Below, in pieces: positions 16,788-23,944 of a stretch of 57,139 nucleotides of DNA. The stretch covers positions 1 through 57,139 of the forward strand of contig CANJPZ010000015.1 of NCBI GenBank assembly GCA_947476325.1, written 5' to 3'. This DNA is from Caulobacteraceae bacterium. GTDB lineage: Bacteria > Pseudomonadota > Alphaproteobacteria > Caulobacterales > Caulobacteraceae. The first letter of the stretch is position 1; every line of letters starts with the position of its first letter. Both the position numbers and the translations under genes were made by a program. Below the pieces are notes generated by a model that saw only the letters and a program-made list of their open reading frames with translations, had not been told where the DNA came from and did no database searches.

Positions 16788-16842
16788 CGTCACAAATCTG
16801 AAGCGGAACAGTCGATTATTCGTCACGAAACTGTCGCGCTCG
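16788..16842. promoter_or_regulatory. PhoB-box array, five 11-bp units
   Basis: Five consecutive 11-bp units start at 16788, 16799, 16810, 16821 and 16832. Each begins with a PhoB half-site-like core: cGTCAC, tGAAGC, aGTCGA, cGTCAC, tGTCGC, followed by a mostly A/T-richer spacer (AAATC, GGAAC, TTATT, GAAAC). Units 4-5 match the E. coli Pho box CTGTCATAAAACTGTCAT at about 12 of 18 positions. The array lies between phoD-like and porin genes. The periodicity is read directly; PhoB binding is inferred. Confidence 0.7.
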
Positions 16843-16932
16843 CTTCACTGCCTCCGATTAATCCCTCGTTCACACGCACCGGGCCGAGCCCTGGGGCTTG
16901 GGGCCAATATGGCGAAATTGAATGAGGGGTTC

Positions 16933-18336
16933 ATGATGATCATGACACGCAAGACACTGCTTACGGGCGCGGCCTTCGCCGCTTTCGCCACCATCGCCGC
17001 AGCTGGCGCCGCCCAGGCGCAAGACGCTGTCCGTCCGCAGAGCGCGCCTGCGCCCGCGACCACACCGGACGTGCCGATGCAGCCAATCCCCAACTGCCCG
17101 GTCGCTTCTGGCCCCTGCATTACCGCGACGACCCGCTGGAACGGTGCGACGGAAACCCGCGAGGAAGACCGCCGCTTCCACGTCAACGGCCGCTTCATGT
17201 ACGACGTCGCCTCTACTGACGCCGACTATGCCAATGCCGCCGGTTCAGCTTTTGCCGCTGGCGTTCGCACCTATGCCCGCCGGGCCTTCCTGGGTGTCGA
17301 TGGCCGCCTGAGCGAGCAATGGCGCTATAACGTCAAGTTCGACTTCACCTTCGGCAACGGTTCGGGTTCGACCGGCGCCGGCGCTAACCAGGCTGTCCAG
17401 ATCAAGTCCGACGACCTCTACCTCGAATACGCCGTCACTCCGGACGCCTCGATTTTCGTGGGTTCGACCAACGCCGTCTCGCCGATGGAAGATCGCGGCT
17501 CTTCGCTGACCACGCCCTTCAACGAGCGTTCGTTCCTGATCACCGCCGGCGGTTTCGGCAAGCGTCCGGGCATCGCCTACTCGATGAACGGGGGCAACTG
17601 GTCTTGGGGCGTTGGCGTTCAGTCGAACGACGGCCCCGAAAAGCTCGACACCGCTTCGCTCGGTAGCGAATCCGGCTTCGTCATTACCCGCGGTACCTGG
17701 GCGCCAATCTATCAGCGCTCGCCCGAAGGCCTAACCCTCCTCGACGTCGGCCTGACCGCACGCTACCGCGACGCTGGCGCCACCCCTGGCGGCGGCCGCA
17801 CGGCGCTGTCCTATTCGCCGGGCGCGCTGTCCACCAAGGCGTCCAACAACGCCGGCACCAACTCCTTCGGCCAGGACATGTATTATGGCGGCGAGTTCGC
17901 GTGGCAATACAATGCCTTCGGAGCCGACGGCGAGTACGGTCAGTTTCAGACTGATCGCGGCGTTCAGGCGACGGCCACCGGCTACTACCTCAGCGTCTAC
18001 TGGTCGCCGACCGGCGAGTCGCGCAACTACAACGCCGCAGACGGCAGCTTCAAGAACGTGGTGCCGTTCCGCACGATGGGATCCGATGGCGGCCTGGGAC
18101 ACATCATGCTGTCCGCGCGGTATGAGAGCCTCGACCTTTCGGATATCAAGTTCGGCTCCAACCGGAACATCACCACGGCCTGGACCGGCGGCGTCACCCT
18201 GGTGCCGATCGATCACGTGAAGCTGCAGCTCAACTACTCATCGACCGACATCAATTATACGGTCACCCCTGTCGCTGCGGCGCACAAGGACAACACCATT
18301 CGGGCCCTTACGCTGCGCACCCAGTTCGACTGGTAG
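16933..18336 (+). CDS. Phosphate-selective porin, OprO/OprP family
   Basis: About 467 residues. The ATG at 16933/16936 has GAGGGG upstream. The signal peptide (TRKTLLTGAAFAAFATIAAAGA) ends at AQAQ. The mature part contains regularly spaced amphipathic beta strands with many aromatic residues, begins with RRFHVNGRFMYD, and ends in QFDW, a C-terminal aromatic residue needed for Bam-dependent assembly. The outer-membrane phosphate/polyphosphate channel role fits the gene order phoD / porin / pstS-C-A and the PhoB array upstream. Confidence 0.85.
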   Translation: MMIMTRKTLLTGAAFAAFATIAAAGAAQAQDAVRPQSAPAPATTPDVPMQPIPNCPVASGPCITATTRWNGATETREEDRRFHVNGRFMYDVASTDADYANAAGSAFAAGVRTYARRAFLGVDGRLSEQWRYNVKFDFTFGNGSGSTGAGANQAVQIKSDDLYLEYAVTPDASIFVGSTNAVSPMEDRGSSLTTPFNERSFLITAGGFGKRPGIAYSMNGGNWSWGVGVQSNDGPEKLDTASLGSESGFVITRGTWAPIYQRSPEGLTLLDVGLTARYRDAGATPGGGRTALSYSPGALSTKASNNAGTNSFGQDMYYGGEFAWQYNAFGADGEYGQFQTDRGVQATATGYYLSVYWSPTGESRNYNAADGSFKNVVPFRTMGSDGGLGHIMLSARYESLDLSDIKFGSNRNITTAWTGGVTLVPIDHVKLQLNYSSTDINYTVTPVAAAHKDNTIRALTLRTQFDW

Positions 18337-18364
18337 GCAGACCACCAGAACGAATCAAATTTGA

Positions 18365-18390
18365 TCCCGGTCAGTTGTGACTGACCGGGA
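18365..18390 (+). other. Perfect 10-bp stem-loop between porin and pstS
   Basis: TCCCGGTCAG pairs exactly with CTGACCGGGA around the loop TTGTGA. It lies 29 bases after the porin stop and ~25 bases before the pstS Shine-Dalgarno (AGGAG at 18415). No T run follows, so it is better explained as an mRNA-stabilising or processing stem, or a weak attenuator, within one Pho transcript. Confidence 0.7.
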
Positions 18391-18427
18391 ATCGCGAATG
18401 AGATCGAAGAGATCAGGAGCACTACAG

Positions 18428-19489
18428 ATGAACACCAAGACCAAACTCAGCCGCCGGATCGTTGGCGGCGCCCTGGCGGCGCTGGTCGGCTTCGGCGCGG
18501 TGGCGGCTTTTGCCGCCGAATTCACCGGCGCAGGCGCGACCTTCCCCGCGCCGATCTACACCCGCTGGGCCGAACAGTACGGTGCGGCGAGCGGTGACCG
18601 GTTGAACTACCAGGCCATCGGCTCGGGCGCCGGCGTCACCCAGATTCTCAATCGTACAGTCGACTTCGGCGCCTCGGACACGGCCGTCGCGCCTGAACGT
18701 CTGGCCAGCCAGAACCTGCTGCAGTTTCCCGCCGTCATTGGCGGCGTCGTTGTGGCGGTCAATATTCCCGGCGTCGACGGCAATGCCCTGAAGCTGACCG
18801 GTCCGATCGTCGGCGACATCTATCTGGGCAAGATCCGGATGTGGAACGACAAGGCGATCGCAGCGATCAATCCTGGCGTTAATCTCCCGGCTCTGGCCAT
18901 CGCGCCGGTCTATCGCTCGGATTCGTCGGGCACGACCAATATTTTCACCAGCTACGTCGCTGCCGTGAACCTTCCCTTCTCCACCGCCATCGGCGCCGGC
19001 AATTCGGCGACCTGGCGGGTCGGCATCGGCGCGCCCGGCAACGCCGGCGTGGCGGGCGGCGTCCGCAACACCCGCGGCGGCCTAGGTTACGTTGAATACG
19101 CCTATGCGGTCGAAAACAACATGCAGACTCCTATGCTGCAGAATCGTTCGGGTCAGTTCGTAAAACCGAGCGCCGCCGGCTTCGCCGCCGCCGCCGCGAC
19201 GATCAACTGGACCAACGCCCCGAACATGCAGGTCAGCATGAACAACACCACCGGCGCGACCAACTGGCCGATCGTTGGGCCGACCTACATCCTGCTGCCC
19301 AAGAACCCCAATGACGGCGCCAGCTCGCTGCGGGTCATGAAGTTCTTTGACTGGGCTTACAAGAACGGAAAGCCGGCCGCCGATCAGCTGCGCTATGTGA
19401 TGCTGCCGCCAGAGGTGCAGAACATGGTTCGCGAACGCTGGTGCCAGGTCAAGGCCGGCGGCCGTTCGGTCTGGACAGGCTGCAAGTAA
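18428..19489 (+). CDS. pstS: Phosphate ABC transporter, substrate-binding protein
   Basis: Periplasmic phosphate-binding protein of about 353 residues. The start at 18428 (MNTKTKLSRRIVGG) has AGGAG 8 bases upstream. The signal peptide ends near AFAA|EFTGAGATFPAPIY. The phosphate-binding loops typical of PstS are visible: GAGATFP, GSGAGV, DFGASD and RSDSSGTT. It feeds the PstC-PstA channel encoded downstream. An intrinsic-terminator-like structure separates it from pstC, which would give more PstS than permease. Confidence 0.95.
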   Translation: MNTKTKLSRRIVGGALAALVGFGAVAAFAAEFTGAGATFPAPIYTRWAEQYGAASGDRLNYQAIGSGAGVTQILNRTVDFGASDTAVAPERLASQNLLQFPAVIGGVVVAVNIPGVDGNALKLTGPIVGDIYLGKIRMWNDKAIAAINPGVNLPALAIAPVYRSDSSGTTNIFTSYVAAVNLPFSTAIGAGNSATWRVGIGAPGNAGVAGGVRNTRGGLGYVEYAYAVENNMQTPMLQNRSGQFVKPSAAGFAAAAATINWTNAPNMQVSMNNTTGATNWPIVGPTYILLPKNPNDGASSLRVMKFFDWAYKNGKPAADQLRYVMLPPEVQNMVRERWCQVKAGGRSVWTGCK

Positions 19490-19505
19490 CACGAGTAGTT
19501 CAGGC

Positions 19506-19539
19506 GGGGATGGGACGGCGACGCCCCATCCCCGGTTTT
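19506..19539 (+). terminator. Terminator-like stem with T run between pstS and pstC
   Basis: GGGGATGGG (19506-19514) pairs with CCCATCCCC (19525-19533) and is followed by GGTTTTCGTTT. It sits 16 bases after the pstS stop and 31 bases before the pstC start. Partial termination here would produce the excess of binding protein over permease usual in ABC importers. Confidence 0.75.
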
Positions 19540-19570
19540 CGTTTCACGCCCAGCCGCGTCAGGCCATTCC

Positions 19571-20524
19571 ATGACCACCGCGACGTTTTCCGGCTCGCGC
19601 CGGTTTCACCTTGGAGACGCCACCTTCAGGGCGGTGTTGTGGGCGGCGGCCGTGGTCGTGCTCATTACCCTGGGCGCAATTCTACTGATCCTTTTTCTGG
19701 CCGGCCGTTCGGCCTTCGCCACCTCGGGCGTTGGCTTTCTGTGGCTCGATCGCTGGGATCCGATCCATGATGTGTACGGCGCAGCGCCGGCCATTATCGG
19801 CACGCTCGCCTCTTCGGCCCTTGCTATTCTCATCGCTTGGCCGATCGGCTTTGGGATCGCCTATTTCCTGACCGAGACCTGCCCGCGTGTTCTTCGAGGC
19901 CCCCTGGGCGTCGCGGTTGAGCTGCTCGCCGCCGTTCCCAGTATCGTTTACGGGATGTGGGGATTCTTCGTCCTGGCCCCGGTCATGTCGTCGACGATCC
20001 AGCCCTGGCTGACGTCGGTGTTCAGCTTCCTGCCCCCCCTCGGCAACTTCTACTGGTTCTCGGGCGCGCCCCAGGGTGTGGGTCTGCTGACGGCGGGAAT
20101 TGTTCTGGCCATCATGATCCTGCCACTGATCGCGGCCGCCACGCGCGACGTCCTGCAAACCACGCCCCAACTGCTCAAGGACGGCGGCTACGCCATGGGC
20201 GCGACGCGCTGGGAAACCCTGGTCGGCATCGTCATACCCGCGGTCCGCGGCAGTCTGTTCGGCGCCGTCTTTCTGGCTTTGGGCCGGGCGCTGGGCGAGA
20301 CCATGGCGGTGACGTTTGTCATCGGCAACGCCAACCGGTTGCCCGACAGTTTCTATGCGCCCGCCTCGAGTATCGCCTCGGTGATCGCCAACGAATTTCC
20401 CGACGCCGAGCAGGGCTCGCTGAAGCTGGCGGCGCTTTTCGCCCTCGGCTTCATCCTGTTCCTGATCTCGTTCGTCGTGCTCGCCCTGGCGCGGCTGCTT
20501 CTGCGGCAAGGGCGTATGGCATGA
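19571..20524 (+). CDS. pstC: Phosphate ABC transporter permease PstC
   Basis: A 317-residue inner-membrane protein with about six spans. The ABC permease EAA-type loop reads GATRWETLVGIVIPAVRGSLFGAVFLALGRALGETMAVTFVIGN in outline, with the PstC-typical GRALGETMAV. It pairs with PstA. Its TGA stop overlaps the pstA ATG (ATGA), so the two permease subunits are made at equal levels. Confidence 0.94.
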   Translation: MTTATFSGSRRFHLGDATFRAVLWAAAVVVLITLGAILLILFLAGRSAFATSGVGFLWLDRWDPIHDVYGAAPAIIGTLASSALAILIAWPIGFGIAYFLTETCPRVLRGPLGVAVELLAAVPSIVYGMWGFFVLAPVMSSTIQPWLTSVFSFLPPLGNFYWFSGAPQGVGLLTAGIVLAIMILPLIAAATRDVLQTTPQLLKDGGYAMGATRWETLVGIVIPAVRGSLFGAVFLALGRALGETMAVTFVIGNANRLPDSFYAPASSIASVIANEFPDAEQGSLKLAALFALGFILFLISFVVLALARLLLRQGRMA

Positions 20525-21387
20525 GTTTCGCGCCCCTCAACCGGACGAACTATCTGCGGCGCCGGATCGTCTCGGCGATCATGAGCGCCCTGTGCGGACT
20601 GGCGGCGCTGATCGGCCTGATCCTGCTTGGCCTCATTCTCTACATTCTGTTGAAAAAAGGTCTCACGGGCCTGTCGCTCAATGTCTTCACCCACCCGATG
20701 ATGACGCCGGGGCAAGGCGGAGGACTTTCGAACGCGATTGTCGGCACATTGATGCAGGTGGGTCTCGGGATCGCGATTGGCGGACCAATCGGCATGGCGG
20801 TGGGAGTCTATCTGTCAGAAGTCGGTGGCAATGGCCGGTTTGCGACCTTTGTGCGGTTCGTGAACGACATCCTGCTGACGGCGCCCTCTGTGCTGATAGG
20901 GCTGTTCGTCTATCAGATCATCGTCGCGCCCTTCGGCGGATTCTCCGGATATGCCGGGGCGGTCGCCCTGGCCCTGCTGGCCATGCCGGTGGTCGCGCGC
21001 ACGACGGAAGACATTCTCAAACTGGTGCCCGACACCTATCGCGAAGCCTCCACAGCTCTGGGCGCCCGCAACAGCACGACGATCTGGAAGGTCATCCTGC
21101 CGGCCGGATTTGGCGGCATCCTGACGGGCGTTCTGCTGGCCGTGGCGCGGATCGCCGGCGAGACCGCGCCCCTGATCGTCACTTCATTCGGCAGTTTTGT
21201 CTTTTCGATGAACATGGCCAAGCCGATGTCTAGCCTGCCGATCGCCATCTATCGGTACGCCCAGAGCCCTTATGAGGAACTAGTCAACCTGGCCTGGACC
21301 GGCGCCCTGATCATCACCTTCGGCGTGCTGATTCTGAATATCGCCAGCCGGGTGGGACACCACCTGGTGTCTCGCGGACGGCGCTAG
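20521..21387 (+). CDS. pstA: Phosphate ABC transporter permease PstA
   Basis: About 288 residues, six predicted spans, started at the ATG overlapping the pstC stop. The permease loop contains STALGARNSTTIWKVILPAG and VARIAGETAPLIVTSFG, characteristic of PstA. In most bacteria pstB and phoU follow directly; here the next gene is a small unrelated ORF on the other strand. The last codons overlap that convergent ORF by 4 bp. Confidence 0.93.
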   Translation: MSFAPLNRTNYLRRRIVSAIMSALCGLAALIGLILLGLILYILLKKGLTGLSLNVFTHPMMTPGQGGGLSNAIVGTLMQVGLGIAIGGPIGMAVGVYLSEVGGNGRFATFVRFVNDILLTAPSVLIGLFVYQIIVAPFGGFSGYAGAVALALLAMPVVARTTEDILKLVPDTYREASTALGARNSTTIWKVILPAGFGGILTGVLLAVARIAGETAPLIVTSFGSFVFSMNMAKPMSSLPIAIYRYAQSPYEELVNLAWTGALIITFGVLILNIASRVGHHLVSRGRR

Positions 21388-21563
21388 GCTTTCATCCAGG
21401 GCTTTGAACGGGACGCCGATTGCGCCGCCGCGGCGCGTTCGCGCTGATAGCGTCCGCCCCTCGGATGTTTCGCTTTTGCCTCATTCAGTTTGTTCTTGAG
21501 CGCCAGGGCCCGCTGCATGGGCGTGAGTTCAGGCGTCTGGGTTTCGTCGGGCTCGTCCGCCAT
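21384..21563 (-). CDS. 59-residue basic protein of unknown function
   Basis: Starts MADEPDETQTPELTPMQRAL, with a charged helical middle (ALALKNKLNEAKAK) and a basic end (HPRGGRYQRERAAAA...). Soluble, no signal. GGAG lies ~10 bases upstream of the ATG. The sequence pattern (acidic start, amphipathic helix, Arg/Lys-rich tail) suggests a nucleic-acid- or protein-binding peptide. I believe similar small ORFs occur in Caulobacterales, but I cannot name the family. It converges on pstA. Confidence 0.65.
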   Translation of the reverse strand: MADEPDETQTPELTPMQRALALKNKLNEAKAKHPRGGRYQRERAAAAQSASRSKPWMKA

Positions 21564-21713
21564 GGTCTCAGTCTCCTTGGCCCCAGTCCTCGGCTGTGAC
21601 GGGGCGTTGCGTCAAGGGCTTTGGGTGAACCGACCCGGCATCGGTGCGTTCAAGTCAGGTACAGGGAGATCGGCCTATGCCGGATGTACGGACCTTGAAA
21701 AGGATTAAGTCTC

Positions 21714-21884
21714 ACGAAGAAAACCATTCTCATTCTGGCCGCGGGCGCGATGGCCCTGACCAGCACCCTGGCTTCGGCCTATGCCTATGGCGGCCGCGAT
21801 GGTCGCGGCGACAACCTCAACATCAACGGCAACAGCAACAACAACGACCGCAGCGATACCCGCGGCGGCCAGCGCAAAGGTTGA
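21714..21884 (+). CDS. Small secreted Asn/Gly-rich peptide with ACG in the start position
   Basis: The frame from 21714 encodes 56 residues: a good signal peptide (TKKTILILAAGAMALTSTLA, after SAYA cleavage) and a mature part rich in Asn, Gly and Asp (NLNINGNSNNNDRSD). The first codon is ACG where KKTILIL would normally be preceded by ATG; AAAAGGA lies ~8 bases upstream. There is no ATG, GTG or TTG in frame between it and the preceding TGA. Either ACG initiates weakly, the gene is dead, or the base is an error. An internal ATG at 21747 would lose the charged n-region. Confidence 0.5.
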   Translation, partial: TKKTILILAAGAMALTSTLASAYAYGGRDGRGDNLNINGNSNNNDRSDTRGGQRKG

Positions 21885-22023
21885 TCGATCATCTGAGAGG
21901 TGCGGGGCTGGGCCGCCGCCGCGCCGATTATACTGGTCCATACGGTCAAGCTTGGGTGCAGATGTGGTTGGGGCGCAGGAGACTGTGGACGCAGACGGCG
22001 CAAAGCGCTAACCCGGCAGCCAT

Positions 22024-22108
22024 GCGGGCGTGGCGGAACTGGCAGACGCGCCGGACTCAAAATCCGGTTCCGAAAGGAGTGTCGGTTCGACCCCGACCGC
22101 CCGCACCA
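22024..22108 (+). tRNA. tRNA-Leu (anticodon CAA)
   Basis: 85 nt including an encoded CCA. The acceptor stem GCGGGCG pairs with CGCCCGC. The anticodon stem CCGGA/TCCGG encloses loop CTCAAAA, giving anticodon CAA for codon UUG. A long class II variable arm (TTCCGAAAGGAGT region) and the T loop GGTTCGACCCC are present. Confidence 0.96.
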
Positions 22109-22170
22109 GACTTGGAACTCTCGGGGGTTTCAGATCGTTAAGGTCAAGCTGCTTCCCCGGAAACTTTTAA

Positions 22171-22599
22171 TTGGCCCTGCGCATCCTGCACATTTCCGAT
22201 GCCCATTTCGGCGCGCCGCCCAGATTCAATGTTGTCGAGGTGGCCGCCGGCCAGCTTAACGTCAAGGCCATGATGTTTGTAGGCCAAAGCCTGGAAGCCG
22301 GGCGAGCTGGGTCAATCCCGCTGCGAGCACGCCATGATGACGCCGATCGTCTATCTTTCCCTGGCGCGGGGTTTCGCAGGCCGCACCGTCAGGACACTGC
22401 TTCTGGGCTCGGCTGCCGTGCCGGTCGTGGCTGTCGGGGTGTCGCGGTCTATCTTGGCGCCCACTGGCCAACGGATGTCCTGGCGGGCTGGGCCCTGGGC
22501 CCAGCTATCGCTCTTGCGGCGTCGTGGTTTGTGGTGCGTTTTCGGCCTGTGTCAGCCCGTTCCCTGCCCGGGGACAAGGCCTCGCCGCCACAAGGCTGA
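22171..22599 (+). pseudogene. Gene remnants: metallophosphoesterase start and frameshifted PAP2 phosphatase
   Basis: From a TTG at 22171 the frame reads LRILHISDAHFG, the N-terminus of a calcineurin-like phosphoesterase, which stops resembling the family after ~16 residues. From ~22322 another frame gives EHAMMTPIVYLSLA, like the middle of a PAP2 phosphatase; at about 22446 a one-base loss shifts SR into the frame VYLGAHWPTDVLAGWA, the PAP2 C-terminal signature. It ends at a TGA at 22599. Neither gene is complete. This stretch between tRNA-Leu and macA looks like a deletion scar. No other feature is visible from 22109 to 22646. Confidence 0.7.
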
Positions 22600-22646
22600 C
22601 TTGCGGCAGATGGTTTGCCGGATCAAATTGACCCTAGGGCAACTTC

Positions 22647-22688
22647 CCTAATCGATTTTCAGAAAGATTTGATCGACTTTCGATTAGG
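22647..22688. promoter_or_regulatory. 9-bp inverted repeat upstream of macA
   Basis: CCTAATCGA (22647-22655) and TCGATTAGG (22680-22688) form a perfect inverted repeat with a 24-bp AT-rich centre that contains related GATT/GATC words. It lies 83 bp before the macA start. The spacing fits either a dimer-of-dimers operator or a mobile-element end; the regulator is unknown. Confidence 0.45.
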
Positions 22689-22770
22689 CCCTTGATATTT
22701 GGGGTGGAATAGAGGCCGGCCTTGACCATATAGACCGGACAAAGCGCGTGGGCGCCAAGCGGCGGAAAGA

Positions 22771-23940
22771 ATGAGCATCAAAACCGGGTTTCTTCTGACG
22801 GCGATAGGGCTTTCCATAACGCTTGCGGCGTGTTCGCAGAGTCAGAACAAGGCTGACCGCTATTTGATCGAGACGGTCAAGACGGCGGACATCGAAAAGA
22901 CTGTGCTGGGCACCGGCGTGCTGCAGCCGCTGACGGTGATTGATGTCGGCGCCCAGGCGTCGGGCCAGATCCAGACACTGAAGGTCGACGTCGGCGACAC
23001 CGTCAGGGCAGGCGATGTCATCGCCATCATCGATCCGGCCACCCAATTGACGAACCTGCGCAATGCCGAGGCGTCCCTGTCCCAGGCCCAGGCGTCCAAG
23101 GCCTCGCAGGAAGCTAATACGGCTAGAGCCCAGTCCGAGTACGATCGTCAGAAACAGCTTGTTGACAAGGGATATACCAGCCGTTCCACCTTTGATCAGG
23201 CCGTGGCGTCGCTGCGCGTGTCCCAGGCCCAGATGTTGGGCGTCGAAGCCCAGATTCGCCAGGCCCAGTCCAACGTGGAAAAGGCCCAGGTCGATCTGTC
23301 GCGGACCACCATTACGGCGCCTATCGCCGGGGTAGTTGCATCGGTGATCGTGCGCCAGGGCCAGACCGTCAACTCCATTCAGACTGCGCCAACAATTGTG
23401 CGCTTGGCCAAGCTTGACGTCATGACTGTTCGGGCCCAGATTTCGGAGGCCGATGTGGTCGGCGTTCATCCGGGTCAGAAGGTCTATTTCACCGTTCTTG
23501 GCGATCCGGAGCGCAAGTTCTACGCGACCTTGCGCGGCATCGAGCCGGCGCCCGACAATGCCAACCAGTTCCTCGTCGGCCCCGCGAATGCTCCTGTCTA
23601 TTACAACGCAATTTTTGATGTCCCCAACCCGGACGGCATCTTGCGTCCAGGGATGACTGCACAAGTCAGCATCGTCCTAACTGAAGTCAGCAAAGTGGTG
23701 GCCATGCCGTCCGCCGGTCTCGGCGCAAGAAGTCCGGACGGGAGCTATACTGCTCGATTGCTCCTGGCGGACGGCAAGACGGAGGAACGAAAGGTTCGTG
23801 TGGGTGTGAACAACAACGTTCAGGCTCAGGTGCTCGATGGCTTGAAAGAAGGCGACAAGGTTGTGGTTAGCGACGCACTGGACGGCTCGGTATCCGCACT
23901 TCCAAAGACCAAGGGCAGGCCACCCTGGGCTGGAAAATAG
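22771..23940 (+). CDS. macA: MacA-like periplasmic adaptor (membrane fusion protein)
   Basis: 389 residues. A lipoprotein-type N-terminus (LSITLAACS) is followed by a biotinyl-lipoyl half motif (VGAQASGQIQTLKVDVGDTVRAGDVIA), a long alpha-hairpin rich in Gln and Ala (residues ~95-165), the second lipoyl half (TITAPIAGVV) and beta-barrel domains. It links the MacB ATPase-permease to an outer-membrane TolC channel, exporting macrolides, peptides or siderophores. Four bases separate it from macB. No tolC is present in the window. Confidence 0.9.
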   Translation: MSIKTGFLLTAIGLSITLAACSQSQNKADRYLIETVKTADIEKTVLGTGVLQPLTVIDVGAQASGQIQTLKVDVGDTVRAGDVIAIIDPATQLTNLRNAEASLSQAQASKASQEANTARAQSEYDRQKQLVDKGYTSRSTFDQAVASLRVSQAQMLGVEAQIRQAQSNVEKAQVDLSRTTITAPIAGVVASVIVRQGQTVNSIQTAPTIVRLAKLDVMTVRAQISEADVVGVHPGQKVYFTVLGDPERKFYATLRGIEPAPDNANQFLVGPANAPVYYNAIFDVPNPDGILRPGMTAQVSIVLTEVSKVVAMPSAGLGARSPDGSYTARLLLADGKTEERKVRVGVNNNVQAQVLDGLKEGDKVVVSDALDGSVSALPKTKGRPPWAGK

Positions 23941-23944
23941 TATC

